Source: an uncultured Erysipelotrichaceae bacterium
Lineage (GTDB): Bacteria > Bacillota_I > Bacilli_A > Erysipelotrichales > Erysipelotrichaceae
Reading direction: 5' to 3'
DNA length: 11,051 bases
Assembly (NCBI GenBank): GCA_902796465.1
Contig: CADBPK010000014.1
Coordinates: forward strand, 1-11,051
The notes under the pieces were generated by a model that was not told where the DNA came from, did no database searches, and saw only the letters and a list, made by a program, of their open reading frames with translations. Position numbers and translations under genes: made by a program. This document shows positions 1 to 7,340 of the stretch, piece after piece. The stretch's first letter is position 1. Each line of letters opens with the position of its first letter.

Positions 1-167
1 ATGATATTAAAGACGGATACCGCAGTATGGGTATCGGACTGAACCTGTGCCGCATGATCATGAAGGCGCACGGACAGAAGATCGAAGCTTTGGACAATGA
101 ACCGCACGGTACGATATTCCGCTTTTATCTGCCGTTGAAAGGGGTGGAGAGCTATGAAGGACTTTAA
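1..167 (+). CDS. Sensor histidine kinase, C-terminal end only (KdpD-like, partial)
   Basis: The reading frame enters the window at base 3 and gives 54 codons before TAA at 165-167. The visible piece is the end of a HATPase_c domain. It contains a G2-type ATP-lid motif (MGIGLNLC), then a helix with MKAHG and a final strand ending FRFYLPL, the normal end of a kinase catalytic domain. It overlaps the next gene by 14 bp, as is common for translationally coupled kinase/regulator pairs. The partner gene is KdpE-like, so this is probably a KdpD-type potassium or turgor sensor. The sensor, membrane and histidine-phosphotransfer parts lie outside the window, so the family call rests mostly on the neighbour. 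Confidence 0.8.
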   Translation, partial: DIKDGYRSMGIGLNLCRMIMKAHGQKIEALDNEPHGTIFRFYLPLKGVESYEGL

Positions 168-849
168 AATACTGGTGGTGGAGGACGACAAGTCGATCCA
201 GAATCTGATCACCACGACGCTGCGGATCCATGAATACAGCTATCTGACTTCGCAGACCGGCAAGGACGCTGTTTCCCTCTGCGCATCGCATAAGCCGGAC
301 CTGATCCTGCTGGACCTCGGTCTTCCGGATATCGACGGTTCGGAGGTCATCCGCATTATCCGGACATGGACCAATATCCCGATCATCGTGATCAGTGCCC
401 GGGATGAGGATACTGACAAGATCACAGCACTGGATGCCGGGGCAGATGATTACCTGACCAAGCCGTTCTCCGTGGAGGAGATGCTTGCCCGGATCCGTGT
501 TGCCCAGCGAAGAGCTGCGCACTTCCAGAACGCGGAAGCCGAGAATACAATGTTTGAAAACGGCGGCCTGCAGATCGACTATACTTCCGGCATCGTGAAA
601 ATGGACGGGAAGGATGTGCACCTGACACCGATCGAATACAGGATCCTGTGCCTGCTCGCAAGGAATGCCGGGAAGATCCTGACGCACTCCTATATCATCG
701 ACCATATCTGGGGAACAGCCGTGGATACGGACATCGTTTCCCTGCGTGTCTACATGACTGCGCTGCGCAAGAAACTGAAGAATTCAGACAGCGCGGAAGC
801 CCTGATCCAGACGCATGTCGGGATCGGTTATCAGATGATCAGGCTCTGA
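154..849 (+). CDS. kdpE: OmpR/PhoB-family response regulator, KdpE type
   Basis: A 231-residue two-component regulator of normal length. The receiver domain (about residues 4-118) has the acidic pair D11/D12, phospho-acceptor D54 in LLDLGLPD, switch residue S81 in ISARDED, and K103 in YLTKPF. A winged-helix DNA-binding domain follows (about 133-230), with HLTPIEYRILCLL and the final wing GIGYQMI. The segments SARDEDTDKI, DAGADDYLTKPF and LTPIEYR are typical of KdpE, which activates the kdpFABC potassium-uptake operon when phosphorylated by KdpD. The ATG at 154 follows a strong GGGGTGGAG site and lies inside the end of the kinase gene. No kdpFABC genes are in the window; downstream is a terminator and then pnp. 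The target genes are therefore an inference, and the protein could control something else. Confidence 0.85.
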   Translation: MKDFKILVVEDDKSIQNLITTTLRIHEYSYLTSQTGKDAVSLCASHKPDLILLDLGLPDIDGSEVIRIIRTWTNIPIIVISARDEDTDKITALDAGADDYLTKPFSVEEMLARIRVAQRRAAHFQNAEAENTMFENGGLQIDYTSGIVKMDGKDVHLTPIEYRILCLLARNAGKILTHSYIIDHIWGTAVDTDIVSLRVYMTALRKKLKNSDSAEALIQTHVGIGYQMIRL

Positions 850-868
850 CTTATGTCAGGCCTTTTTA
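841..868 (+). terminator. Intrinsic terminator after the two-component pair
   Basis: AGGC + CTGAC pairs with GTCAG + GCCT around a TTAT loop, with one bulged T (845), followed by TTTTTATAT. The TGA stop codon of the regulator (847-849) is inside the 5' arm of the stem, so the gene ends within its own terminator. Confidence 0.8.
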
Positions 869-895
869 TATAAGGTTTTAAATATATTACTTTAT

Positions 896-924
896 GTGGC
901 AAAAAAAATATGTTGTGGTAGAAT
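896..924 (+). promoter_or_regulatory. Sigma-A type promoter for pnp
   Basis: The -10 is TAGAAT at 919-924, preceded by TGG (extended -10, 916-918). A 17-bp spacer separates it from a weaker -35, GTGGCA, at 896-901 (4 of 6 matches). Predicted start is near 931, giving a leader of about 39 nt. Confidence 0.65.
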
Positions 925-969
925 AGACACGTTGAAATTAAAGACAGAAGGAAGAAAGAGTTAGTTAAG

Positions 970-3171
970 ATGGAAAAATATAAGAAAAGTTGGAATTTTC
1001 ACGGAAGAACACTCACAGTTGAAAATGGTGAGATAGCAAAACAGGCAGGCGGATCCATCCTGGTCCGCTATGAAGATACAGTCGTATTATCCGTTGCGAC
1101 CGCAAGTCATCAGGCAAAGGATTCGGATTTCTTTCCGCTGACCGTCCTGTATAACGAAAAGATGTATGCGGCAGGCAAGATCCCGGGCGGCTTCCTGAGA
1201 AGGGAAGGCAGACCGAGCGAACATGCCACACTGACCGCAAGACTGATCGACAGACCGATCCGTCCGCTGTTTGCGGAAGGTTTCCGCAACGAGGTACAGG
1301 TCGTCAATACCGTACTCTCCGTCGATCCTGACTGCAGCAGCGAAATGGCTGCGATGTTCGGATCCTCGCTGGCATTATGCGTTTCCGATATCCCGTTCAA
1401 CGGACCGGTTGCCGGTGTGCAGGTAGGCCGTGTTTACGGTGAATACATCATCAATCCGACAGTTGAACAGAGCGAAAAGGGTGACCTGAACCTGACGGTT
1501 GCCGGGACAAAGGATGCCATCAACATGGTTGAAGCCGGCGCGAAGGAAGTTTCTGAAGAAGATATGCTGAAGGCCCTGCAGATCGGTCATGATGCCATTA
1601 AGGAATTATGCCTGATCCAGGAAGAAGTCATCGCTGCATGTGCCAAGGAAAAGATGGAAGTCGTTCTCTACGAGATCGCGCCTGAGATCAAAAACCTGAT
1701 CGATGAACAGGGCAAGAAGAGGATCGAAGAAGCAGTTTCCATTAAAGGAAAACTGGAGCGCTACGGTGCCATTGACGCGATCAGCGAAGAGATGGCTGAA
1801 GCAGTCGCTGCCCTCGAATGGGAAAACGACGCTGCCCGTGACAAAGCCGTAAAACAGGCTAAGGAATACTGCACGGAAATCGAAGCAGCGGAAGTCAGAA
1901 GACTGATCTCTGAAGAAAAGATCAGACCGGACGGAAGAGCGCTCGATGAACTGCGTCCGCTGGACAGCCAGGTCGACCTCCTGCCGCGTGCACACGGCTC
2001 CGCCATGTTCACCCGCGGTGAGACACAGGTCATGTCCATCACGACACTCGGCGCGCTGAGCGATGCCCAGATCATCGATGACCTGACACTGGAAACAGAA
2101 AAGAGATTCATGCACCAGTACAACTTCCCACCGTTCTCCGTCGGTGAAGTAGGCCGTATGGGTTCTCCGGGCAGAAGAGAGATCGGACACGGCGCTCTTG
2201 GAGAAAGAGCACTCCTGCAGGTCATGCCTGACAAGGAAACATTCCCGTATGCGATACGTACAAGCGCGGAAGTCCTGGAATCCAACGGTTCCAGTTCACA
2301 GGCAAGTATCTGTGCCGGCACGATGTCCCTGATGGCAGCCGGTGTACCGATCAAGGCTATGGTTGCCGGTGTTGCGATGGGTCTCATCACAGTCGGTGAT
2401 ACATACTCCATCCTGACGGATATCCAGGGTATGGAAGACCACTACGGCGATATGGACTTCAAGGTTGCAGGTACAAGGGACGGCATTACAGCCCTGCAGA
2501 TGGATATCAAGGTAACAGGCATCTCCCAGGAGATCCTGCGTGAAGCACTTGCCCAGGCTCATAAGGGCAGAATGCAGATTCTGGACAACATGGAAGCAGT
2601 TATCAGCGAACCGCGTCCGGAAGTAAGCAAATATGCACCGAAGCTCGACAAGCTGATGATTCCGGTAGACAAGATCCGCATCGTCATCGGCAAGGGCGGC
2701 GAACAGATCGACAAGATCATCGAAGAATGCGGCGATGTCAAGATCGATATCGATGATGACGGATTATGCATCATCTACCATACAGACCGCGAAATGATCA
2801 ACAAGGCCAAGGCCATGATCGAAGAGCTGATCCGCGAAGCAAAAGTCGGCGATATCTACGATGCGAAAGTATCCGAAGTACGTGACAGCTTTGCTTTCGT
2901 AACACTGTTCGAAGGAACCGATGCCCTCCTGCATGTCAGCCAGCTGGCATGGGAACGTGTTGAGAATATCCACGATGTCCTGCATGTAGGCGACATCGTC
3001 AAGGTCAAGGTAATCTCCATCGATGATGCCGGCAAGGTCAAAGTATCCGCAAAAGAATGCCTCGAAAAACCGGAAGGATACGTTGAACCGAAGAAGGGCG
3101 GCCGCAGAAACAATGCCGAGAAGAAAGATTCCGGAAATGTTGAAAAGAGAGTCTTCCGCAAGAAGAACTAA
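970..3171 (+). CDS. pnp: Polyribonucleotide nucleotidyltransferase (PNPase)
   Basis: A 733-residue phosphorolytic 3'-5' exoribonuclease, which degrades RNA with phosphate and releases nucleoside diphosphates; it forms a cytoplasmic trimer. All family domains are present. The first RNase PH domain (about 10-140) has [21 protein letters not shown], a helical linker follows (about 145-300), and the second RNase PH domain begins near IRPDGR at 318. The catalytic region [10 protein letters not shown] gives D490, D496 and K498, which line up with E. coli D486, D492 and K494. A KH domain carries GKGG at 574-577, and an S1 domain spans about 627-696. A basic tail ends the protein. Length is normal for the family. 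The start follows a purine-rich stretch (GAAGGAAGAAAGAG) rather than one clear Shine-Dalgarno. The gene is monocistronic between its own promoter and terminator; rpsO, often its upstream neighbour, is absent here. Confidence 0.97.
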   Translation: MEKYKKSWNFHGRTLTVENGEIAKQAGGSILVRYEDTVVLSVATASHQAKDSDFFPLTVLYNEKMYAAGKIPGGFLRREGRPSEHATLTARLIDRPIRPLFAEGFRNEVQVVNTVLSVDPDCSSEMAAMFGSSLALCVSDIPFNGPVAGVQVGRVYGEYIINPTVEQSEKGDLNLTVAGTKDAINMVEAGAKEVSEEDMLKALQIGHDAIKELCLIQEEVIAACAKEKMEVVLYEIAPEIKNLIDEQGKKRIEEAVSIKGKLERYGAIDAISEEMAEAVAALEWENDAARDKAVKQAKEYCTEIEAAEVRRLISEEKIRPDGRALDELRPLDSQVDLLPRAHGSAMFTRGETQVMSITTLGALSDAQIIDDLTLETEKRFMHQYNFPPFSVGEVGRMGSPGRREIGHGALGERALLQVMPDKETFPYAIRTSAEVLESNGSSSQASICAGTMSLMAAGVPIKAMVAGVAMGLITVGDTYSILTDIQGMEDHYGDMDFKVAGTRDGITALQMDIKVTGISQEILREALAQAHKGRMQILDNMEAVISEPRPEVSKYAPKLDKLMIPVDKIRIVIGKGGEQIDKIIEECGDVKIDIDDDGLCIIYHTDREMINKAKAMIEELIREAKVGDIYDAKVSEVRDSFAFVTLFEGTDALLHVSQLAWERVENIHDVLHVGDIVKVKVISIDDAGKVKVSAKECLEKPEGYVEPKKGGRRNNAEKKDSGNVEKRVFRKKN

Positions 3172-3176
3172 ATCCT

Positions 3177-3201
3177 AAAGAAGGCATATGCCTTCTTTTT
3201 T
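3177..3201 (+). terminator. Intrinsic terminator after pnp
   Basis: A perfect 22-bp palindrome at 3177-3198, with stem GAAGGC/GCCTTC and an ATAT centre, is flanked by an A-run before and a T-run after it. It can fold equally well from either strand. It stops 17 bases before the trmB start. Confidence 0.85.
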
Positions 3202-3218
3202 GAAAACAGGTGATCGAT

Positions 3219-3878
3219 ATGAGAATGCGAAAGAAAAAATGGGCAGATCCGTTCCTGGAAGAACACCGGGATTATATATTTGATGATCCTTCCGCTTATA
3301 AAGGGAAATGGCATGACTTTTTCCATACGGAAGAACTTCATGTTGAACTCGGCATGGGAAAGGGCGGCTATCTGATCAAAATGGCTGAAATGTACCCGAA
3401 AGCCGGCTGGATCGGTGTCGAGAAGGATCACAGCGCAGCTGCGGTCGCAGCCCGCAAGGTGATCGACAATGATCTGCCGCGGGAGAATCACCGCATGATC
3501 AGCGGCAATGCTGAACGTCTGGCTGAATGGTTTGCGGAAGGGGAGATCGATGTCCTGCATCTGAATTTCTCGGATCCCTGGCCGAAGACATATACCCACA
3601 AACGCCGTCTCAGCAGTTCCCGCTTTCTGGAACTGTACCGGCTCGTGCTGGCGGAAAACGGGCATATCGAAATGAAGACCGACAACCAGAAACTGTTCGA
3701 GTACAGCGTGATCTGTTTTCTGGAAAACGGCTTTACCCTGACGGAGATCTCCGTTGACTACCGGCGTGAGGAACATCCGGAGGATGCTGTTACGGAATAT
3801 GAACAGAAGTTTATCGATGAAGGAAAGCCGATCTACCGTTTATGCGCTGTCAGACAAAAAGAGTGTGTGCTACAATAA
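3219..3878 (+). CDS. trmB: tRNA (guanine-N7-)-methyltransferase
   Basis: A 219-residue SAM-dependent enzyme that makes m7G at position 46 of the tRNA variable loop. The Rossmann-fold SAM site is ELGMGKG at 43-49. The family signature LNFSDPWPK runs from L115 to K123 and is followed by HKRR. KTDN is at 153-156, and the C-terminal TEYEQKF and PIYR motifs are also typical. I chose the ATG at 3219 because AGGTGA (3208-3213) is 5 nt upstream and the resulting MRMRKKKWADPF matches the start of Bacillus TrmB. A GTG at 3210 and an ATG at 3225 are in frame but less likely. No promoter is evident in the short gap after the pnp terminator, so expression may come from readthrough or from a site inside pnp. 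The stop codon overlaps the -10 of the next gene. Confidence 0.95.
   Translation: MRMRKKKWADPFLEEHRDYIFDDPSAYKGKWHDFFHTEELHVELGMGKGGYLIKMAEMYPKAGWIGVEKDHSAAAVAARKVIDNDLPRENHRMISGNAERLAEWFAEGEIDVLHLNFSDPWPKTYTHKRRLSSSRFLELYRLVLAENGHIEMKTDNQKLFEYSVICFLENGFTLTEISVDYRREEHPEDAVTEYEQKFIDEGKPIYRLCAVRQKECVLQ
3847..3876 (+). promoter_or_regulatory. Extended -10 promoter inside the end of trmB
   Basis: TGC + TACAAT (3868-3876) makes a strong extended -10, and CTGTCA at 3847-3852 is a possible -35 with an 18-bp spacer. The -10 shares bases with the trmB stop codon TAA (3876-3878). The predicted start, 7 nt past the hexamer, falls on base 3883, the A of the next ATG. Confidence 0.5.
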
Positions 3879-3882
3879 TGTC

Positions 3883-4620
3883 ATGTTGAAACGTAAATAC
3901 ATTGCGGTCCTCCTCGGCGCGTTCCTGATCGGGTGCGGGGATCCGTCCGCGTTTGATCTGAATGAAAAACTGAATGAAAAAGTCGACGCAGCGCAGGCAC
4001 TGGAACCGATGCCGGCCAACCATATGAAGCCGTTCTATGCCTTTTATATTGAACCGTCCATAGGCAGGCTGGAATCCACCCGGACAAGCAATACATTCGT
4101 ACTGAACGGGAATCCGTTTACGCTGAATCTGAATGTGCCGGCTGTAATCAATGAAATGTATTATGAAAAGGCCAAGGCGGAACAGGACATCCTTTCCGGC
4201 TATGAACCGGTCTCAGAGAAAACGGGGACCTATATAGCTCCGGATGAAAGTGAAACCGCATATACGATCCGCGTATACCGGTTTGACAAGCATTACTGGA
4301 CGCAGTTCGATACCGCGTACTTCTCCTTTTACGCGGTCAGTGATGAATACAACGTGCCTTATCTGGCAGCGGAGATGATGAAGATCGCCCGTACGATGGA
4401 GATTGAAAATAAATCCGTTGTGGCCGCATACAGCACGAAAGAGAATATCACTTACGAAAGTAAGAAGATCGAACTGTTTGAACATATCGCCCCGGAAAAC
4501 GGACTGATCGAGGAATTGTTCATCGATGACAACGTCAATGTGGCGGGTGAACAGATCACGGATGAGGAAAAGGCAAACTATCATTCGAAGATCGATACCG
4601 ATGAGGCAGAAGATGAGTAA
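3883..4620 (+). CDS. Putative lipoprotein of unknown function
   Basis: A 245-residue protein I do not recognise. The N-terminus is a lipoprotein signal peptide: MLKRK, a hydrophobic core, and lipobox LIGC with the lipidated cysteine at residue 18. The mature protein should be tethered to the outer face of the membrane. It is rich in Tyr, Glu and Asn, has no further membrane segment, and ends in a strongly acidic tail (DEAEDE). The middle (about residues 45-185) alternates aromatic and polar residues in a way that suggests a beta-rich domain. The open frame extends upstream into trmB, but the signal peptide fixes the start at 3883. There is no Shine-Dalgarno before this ATG, which lies 4 nt after the trmB stop, so translation may be leaderless or coupled to trmB. 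Confidence 0.75.
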   Translation: MLKRKYIAVLLGAFLIGCGDPSAFDLNEKLNEKVDAAQALEPMPANHMKPFYAFYIEPSIGRLESTRTSNTFVLNGNPFTLNLNVPAVINEMYYEKAKAEQDILSGYEPVSEKTGTYIAPDESETAYTIRVYRFDKHYWTQFDTAYFSFYAVSDEYNVPYLAAEMMKIARTMEIENKSVVAAYSTKENITYESKKIELFEHIAPENGLIEELFIDDNVNVAGEQITDEEKANYHSKIDTDEAEDE

Positions 4621-4629
4621 AAAGTCGCA

Positions 4630-4660
4630 AATCAGTGCATATTTATGCTATGATTACTTT
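4630..4660 (+). terminator. Weak possible terminator after the lipoprotein gene
   Basis: AATCA/TGATT and GCAT/ATGC form an imperfect stem with a two-base mismatch and an ATTT loop, followed by ACTTTT. It is A/T-rich and poor compared with the other terminators here, so it may not work. Confidence 0.3.
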
Positions 4661-4674
4661 TGGTAAGAAAAAAA

Positions 4675-4680
4675 TATAAT
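4675..4680 (+). promoter_or_regulatory. Consensus -10 (TATAAT) before the PVISP protein gene
   Basis: A perfect TATAAT lies 32 bases before the start codon of the next gene. No good -35 exists at 16-18 bp spacing. Predicted start is near 4687, giving a leader of about 25 nt that contains the GAGGTGG ribosome site (4702-4708). Confidence 0.45.
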
Positions 4681-4712
4681 ATGCTTTGCGTATGTTATAG
4701 AGAGGTGGAATT

Positions 4713-5597
4713 ATGCTGAAGAAATTACAGAGCTTATTATTCGAAGAAGACGATCTGGATACAGTCGAAGAAAAACCGGCAGCGCCTGCTGTGAAGGAAC
4801 CGGAAGTGCCGAAACCGACAGAAGTCAAGCCTCCGGTCGTTGAGGATGTACGTCCTACAGAAAAGATCGAACTCCCGAAACCGGCTGTCAAGGAAGAAAG
4901 AACGACCATGCAGAGGATCGATGTAACACAGCCGATGCCGACGATCCAGGATTCTCCGAGACCGAAGCCGAGAACGGAATCCGTTTTCCGTGAACAGAAA
5001 GCGGAAGAACCGAAGCCGTCCATCGGTATCAAAGCAGATGATTCTCCGGCACCGAAAAAACGTCCTCAGAAGAATATCAAACCGGCAAGACCTGAAAGAC
5101 CGGAAAGAAAGAAAACGCAGGAAGAGAACAAAAAACCGTCTTATATTTTCAACCCGGTCATCAGCCCGATCTTCGGCGTAGATGAAAAAGACCTCCAGGC
5201 TCTGAAGACAACAACGACAAAGACGATGAGCAAGGAAAAGAAAGATAAGAAGAGCGGATTTGTTTCCCCGGTCATTTCCCCGATGTACGGAACTGACGCG
5301 GACAACAGCCCGTCCCTGATCCAGGACAATGTCCAGTCCGGAAACATCCTCGAATCCATGACGCTGACAAGTGAAGTAACGGAAGCAGAGGACGAGATCC
5401 CTGAATTCTCCCTGGACGATATCCTGAAAGTCCGTGATGAGGAATTCGCGGAAGAATATGGTTCCCTGGACAATTCCGAAGAAGATGATGTACCGATCTT
5501 CCCGGATCTGACATTCCCGGATGAACCGGAATCCGATGAGGAAGAAACCGTCGTCATCACAAAACCGGAGCTTGGTGTATTCTCTGACGACGAATAA
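4713..5597 (+). CDS. Disordered proline/acid-rich protein with duplicated PVISP motif
   Basis: A 294-residue protein I cannot assign to a named family. It starts with a short amphipathic segment (MLKKLQSLLF) followed by an acidic patch (EEDDLD), a layout resembling the membrane-targeting N-terminus of SepF. Residues about 20-140 are rich in Pro, Lys and Glu and look disordered. Two copies of a motif follow: NPVISPIFGVD (147-157) and SPVISPMYGTD (185-195), 38 residues apart. The C-terminal third is very acidic and has no membrane segment. The start is supported by GAGGTGG 4 nt upstream. The gene ends 14 nt before murC, so the two are probably co-transcribed. This suggests a cell-envelope or division role, but that is inference from position and layout only. 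The uniform reading frame and clean ribosome site make it a real gene. Confidence 0.8.
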   Translation: MLKKLQSLLFEEDDLDTVEEKPAAPAVKEPEVPKPTEVKPPVVEDVRPTEKIELPKPAVKEERTTMQRIDVTQPMPTIQDSPRPKPRTESVFREQKAEEPKPSIGIKADDSPAPKKRPQKNIKPARPERPERKKTQEENKKPSYIFNPVISPIFGVDEKDLQALKTTTTKTMSKEKKDKKSGFVSPVISPMYGTDADNSPSLIQDNVQSGNILESMTLTSEVTEAEDEIPEFSLDDILKVRDEEFAEEYGSLDNSEEDDVPIFPDLTFPDEPESDEEETVVITKPELGVFSDDE

Positions 5598-5611
5598 CGA
5601 AAGGAATGAGA

Positions 5612-6916
5612 ATGGAGTATTACTTCATTGGCATAAAAGGAACCGGCATGGCCTCCCTTGCCTGCATGCTGAGCGATCTCGGCTATGCGGTAAGCGGCAG
5701 TGATCTGGAAAAACACTTCTTTACGGAAGATGTTTTAAAAGACCGCGGCATACCGGTTTTTTCATTTAATACAGCCAATATCAAAGATCACATGCACGTG
5801 ATCATAGGAAACGCATTTCTGGAAGATTTTCCGGAAGTGATCGCAGCCCGCAGCAATCCTACCTGCGTATGCGAAAGATACCACGAATTTTTAGGCAGAT
5901 TCCTGAAGGATTATGAACTGATCAGCATCGCCGGAAGCCATGGCAAGACTACGACGACCGGCATGGCCGCCAGCATGATGGCCGCATATGCCGAGACCGG
6001 TTATCTGATCGGGGACGGGACAGGCCACCTGACAAAGGACGCGAAATACTTCTGTCTCGAATCCGATGAATTCCGCCGTCATTTCCTGGCATATCATCCC
6101 AAATATGCCATCGTGACCAATGTCGATATCGACCACGTTGACTATTTCAAGGATGATGCGGATTACCGCCTTGCCTACGAACAGTTTGCGGAAAACGTGA
6201 CCGGCGCCCTGATCATCTGGGGTGAAGATGCGGAAGCGCGCAAGCTGAAGATCGATCAGAAAGTATACTGGTACGGCGAAAAGGAAAATGATGATTTCCG
6301 GGCGTTGAACATCGATGAGCGTTCGGACGGTATGGATTTCGATGTGCTGTTCGAAGGAAAGAATATGGGACACTTCTCACTGCCGTTTGTCGGGCATCAT
6401 CTCCTGCTGAATTCACTGGCCGTGATCGCGGTTGGTATTCTGGAAGGCATACCTGCGGAAACGATCGAGAAGGGGCTATCCGCATTCCGCGGCGTCAAGC
6501 GGCGCTTCGTTGTGGAGGAAGCCGGCGATAACATCTATGTCGATGACTACGCGCATCATCCGACCGAAGTCGGCGTGACCATCGATACCGCAAGGAAGCG
6601 GTTCCCGGGCAGAAAGCTTGTGGCGATCTTCAAGCCGCACAGGGCTTCCCGCGTACTGTATTTCGCGGATGATTTCGCCGCCCAGCTGTCCAAGGCGGAC
6701 GAGATCTATCTCTGTGATTTCACGAGTATAGATGACAAGCAGGATGGTACGGATATCGATATCACATATCTGCAGAAGAAGCTTCCGGGCAGTAAGGTTC
6801 TGAGCGAAGATGAGGCCGGTGCCACGCTTCTTGCAAAGGAATCTCCGGCGGTATTCCTGTTCATGTCGAGCAAGGATATCTACGGACTGGCAGAACTGGT
6901 TAAACGTTTTCAATAG
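5612..6916 (+). CDS. murC: UDP-N-acetylmuramate--L-alanine ligase
   Basis: A 434-residue cytoplasmic Mur ligase that uses ATP to add L-alanine to UDP-MurNAc, the first step of the peptidoglycan stem peptide. The N-terminal Rossmann domain begins with GIKGTGM. The central domain has the ATP loop GSHGKTTTTG (108-117) and VTNVDIDHVDYF. The C-terminal domain has DDYAHHPTEV (D311, D312, H315, H316) and KPHRASR. Length and pattern match Bacillus MurC. The alternative, the recycling ligase Mpl, is less likely. I chose the ATG at 5612 because AAAGGA (5600-5605) is 6 nt upstream of it, while the in-frame ATG at 5606 directly abuts that site. Downstream are DUF948-like, helical and CcpA genes, as in Bacillus. 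The TAG stop lies in the loop region of the terminator hairpin. Confidence 0.96.
   Translation: MEYYFIGIKGTGMASLACMLSDLGYAVSGSDLEKHFFTEDVLKDRGIPVFSFNTANIKDHMHVIIGNAFLEDFPEVIAARSNPTCVCERYHEFLGRFLKDYELISIAGSHGKTTTTGMAASMMAAYAETGYLIGDGTGHLTKDAKYFCLESDEFRRHFLAYHPKYAIVTNVDIDHVDYFKDDADYRLAYEQFAENVTGALIIWGEDAEARKLKIDQKVYWYGEKENDDFRALNIDERSDGMDFDVLFEGKNMGHFSLPFVGHHLLLNSLAVIAVGILEGIPAETIEKGLSAFRGVKRRFVVEEAGDNIYVDDYAHHPTEVGVTIDTARKRFPGRKLVAIFKPHRASRVLYFADDFAAQLSKADEIYLCDFTSIDDKQDGTDIDITYLQKKLPGSKVLSEDEAGATLLAKESPAVFLFMSSKDIYGLAELVKRFQ
6899..6912 (+). promoter_or_regulatory. Second cre-like site, upstream copy
   Basis: GTTAAACGTTTTCA matches 12 of 14 positions of the catabolite-response element consensus TGWAARCGYTWWCA. 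Its centre is 21 bp, two helical turns, from the centre of the perfect site at 6920-6933. It lies in the last codons of murC, so coding constraint could also explain part of the match. Confidence 0.45.
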
Positions 6917-6937
6917 TATTGAAAACGTTTTCATTTT
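6902..6937 (+). terminator. Terminator hairpin of murC, built from two cre-like sites
   Basis: AAACGTTTTCAAT (6902-6914) pairs perfectly over 13 bp with ATTGAAAACGTTT (6918-6930) around an AGT loop, followed by TCATTTTG. The stem is A/T-rich and the T-tract is interrupted, so strength is uncertain. The same bases hold operator sites and the -35 of the next promoter. Confidence 0.6.
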
Positions 6938-6947
6938 GAATTACAAT
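6919..6947 (+). promoter_or_regulatory. Promoter of the ytxG-like / ytxH-like / ccpA operon
   Basis: TTGAAA (-35, 6919-6924) and TACAAT (-10, 6942-6947) each match consensus at 5 of 6 positions and are separated by exactly 17 bp. Predicted start is near 6954, with AAGGAG (6959-6964) just after it. Confidence 0.75.
6920..6933 (+). promoter_or_regulatory. Perfect cre operator (CcpA-type)
   Basis: TGAAAACGTTTTCA is a fully symmetric 14-bp palindrome that matches the catabolite-response element consensus at every position. It overlaps five bases of the -35 and the start of the spacer of the promoter for the operon encoding the CcpA-type regulator, so a bound protein would be expected to block RNA polymerase. 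Confidence 0.75.
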
Positions 6948-6973
6948 GAACTTATCTGAAGGAGAAAATGTTT

Positions 6974-7339
6974 ATGGATGCTCTATTATTGGCACTACAG
7001 GATGTATGCCGGCAGCTGCTGCCTATCATCGGTGCAGTAGTTCTGATCTTTTTATGTATTTTATTGAAGAAGGTATGGAAGCTGATCGATTCCCTGACGG
7101 ATACAGTCAGAAAACTCGATCCGACGCTCCGGCTGGTCGATAAGAGCATAGAAAAAGTACAGGCTCCTCTGGACACTGTTGTCAGATATTCCAAGAGCAT
7201 GGACAACATGCATGGCAAGACATCTGAAGCTTTAGGGAAAGCCGCGGAATTCGCGTCAGAGAATGTCGACCAGATCAAGAGCTTTGTACAGGACAAAATT
7301 GCCGGAAAGAGCGAGGAAGTGAAGGAGGAGGAAGCATAA
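6974..7339 (+). CDS. DUF948 / YtxG-like membrane-anchored protein
   Basis: A 121-residue protein with one N-terminal membrane segment (about residues 15-31, LLPIIGAVVLIFLCILL). A long amphipathic helical region follows, with spaced LxxVDxSIxKVxxPLDTV-type heptads, and then a charged tail. This is the layout of DUF948 proteins such as B. subtilis YtxG, whose molecular role I do not know, and the gene sits after murC as ytxG does. I prefer the ATG at 6974 because it is 9 nt from AAGGAG; the in-frame ATG at 6968 is only 3 nt away and would add two residues. The C-terminal segment LGKAAEFASENVDQIKSF resembles the repeat unit of the next protein. That protein starts 1 nt after this stop, which suggests tight coupling and perhaps a physical partnership. 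Confidence 0.8.
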   Translation: MDALLLALQDVCRQLLPIIGAVVLIFLCILLKKVWKLIDSLTDTVRKLDPTLRLVDKSIEKVQAPLDTVVRYSKSMDNMHGKTSEALGKAAEFASENVDQIKSFVQDKIAGKSEEVKEEEA

Positions 7340-7340
7340 T

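Noticed and set aside
58..705. Antisense open frame opposite the response regulator
   Set aside because: No ribosome site or domain is visible, and it would overlap both the kinase end and a full KdpE-type regulator.
1606..2411. Two overlapping long antisense open frames opposite pnp
   Set aside because: They oppose highly conserved PNPase catalytic sequence, overlap each other and show no protein-family signal.
3210..3218. GTG start for TrmB at 3210
   Set aside because: AGGTGA overlaps this codon and is correctly spaced for the ATG at 3219, and known TrmB proteins begin MRMR.
3754..3882. N-terminal extension of the first lipoprotein into trmB
   Set aside because: The extension reads through conserved trmB sequence in another frame, and it would bury the signal peptide and lipobox inside the protein.
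5141..5716. Antisense Ser-rich open frame opposite the PVISP gene and murC start
   Set aside because: Its serine-rich composition is what reversing Glu/Asp-rich codons produces; it has no ribosome site or motif.
6946..7143. 65-codon frame starting at ATG 6946
   Set aside because: It has no ribosome site, starts before the predicted transcript start, and overlaps the DUF948-like gene in another frame.
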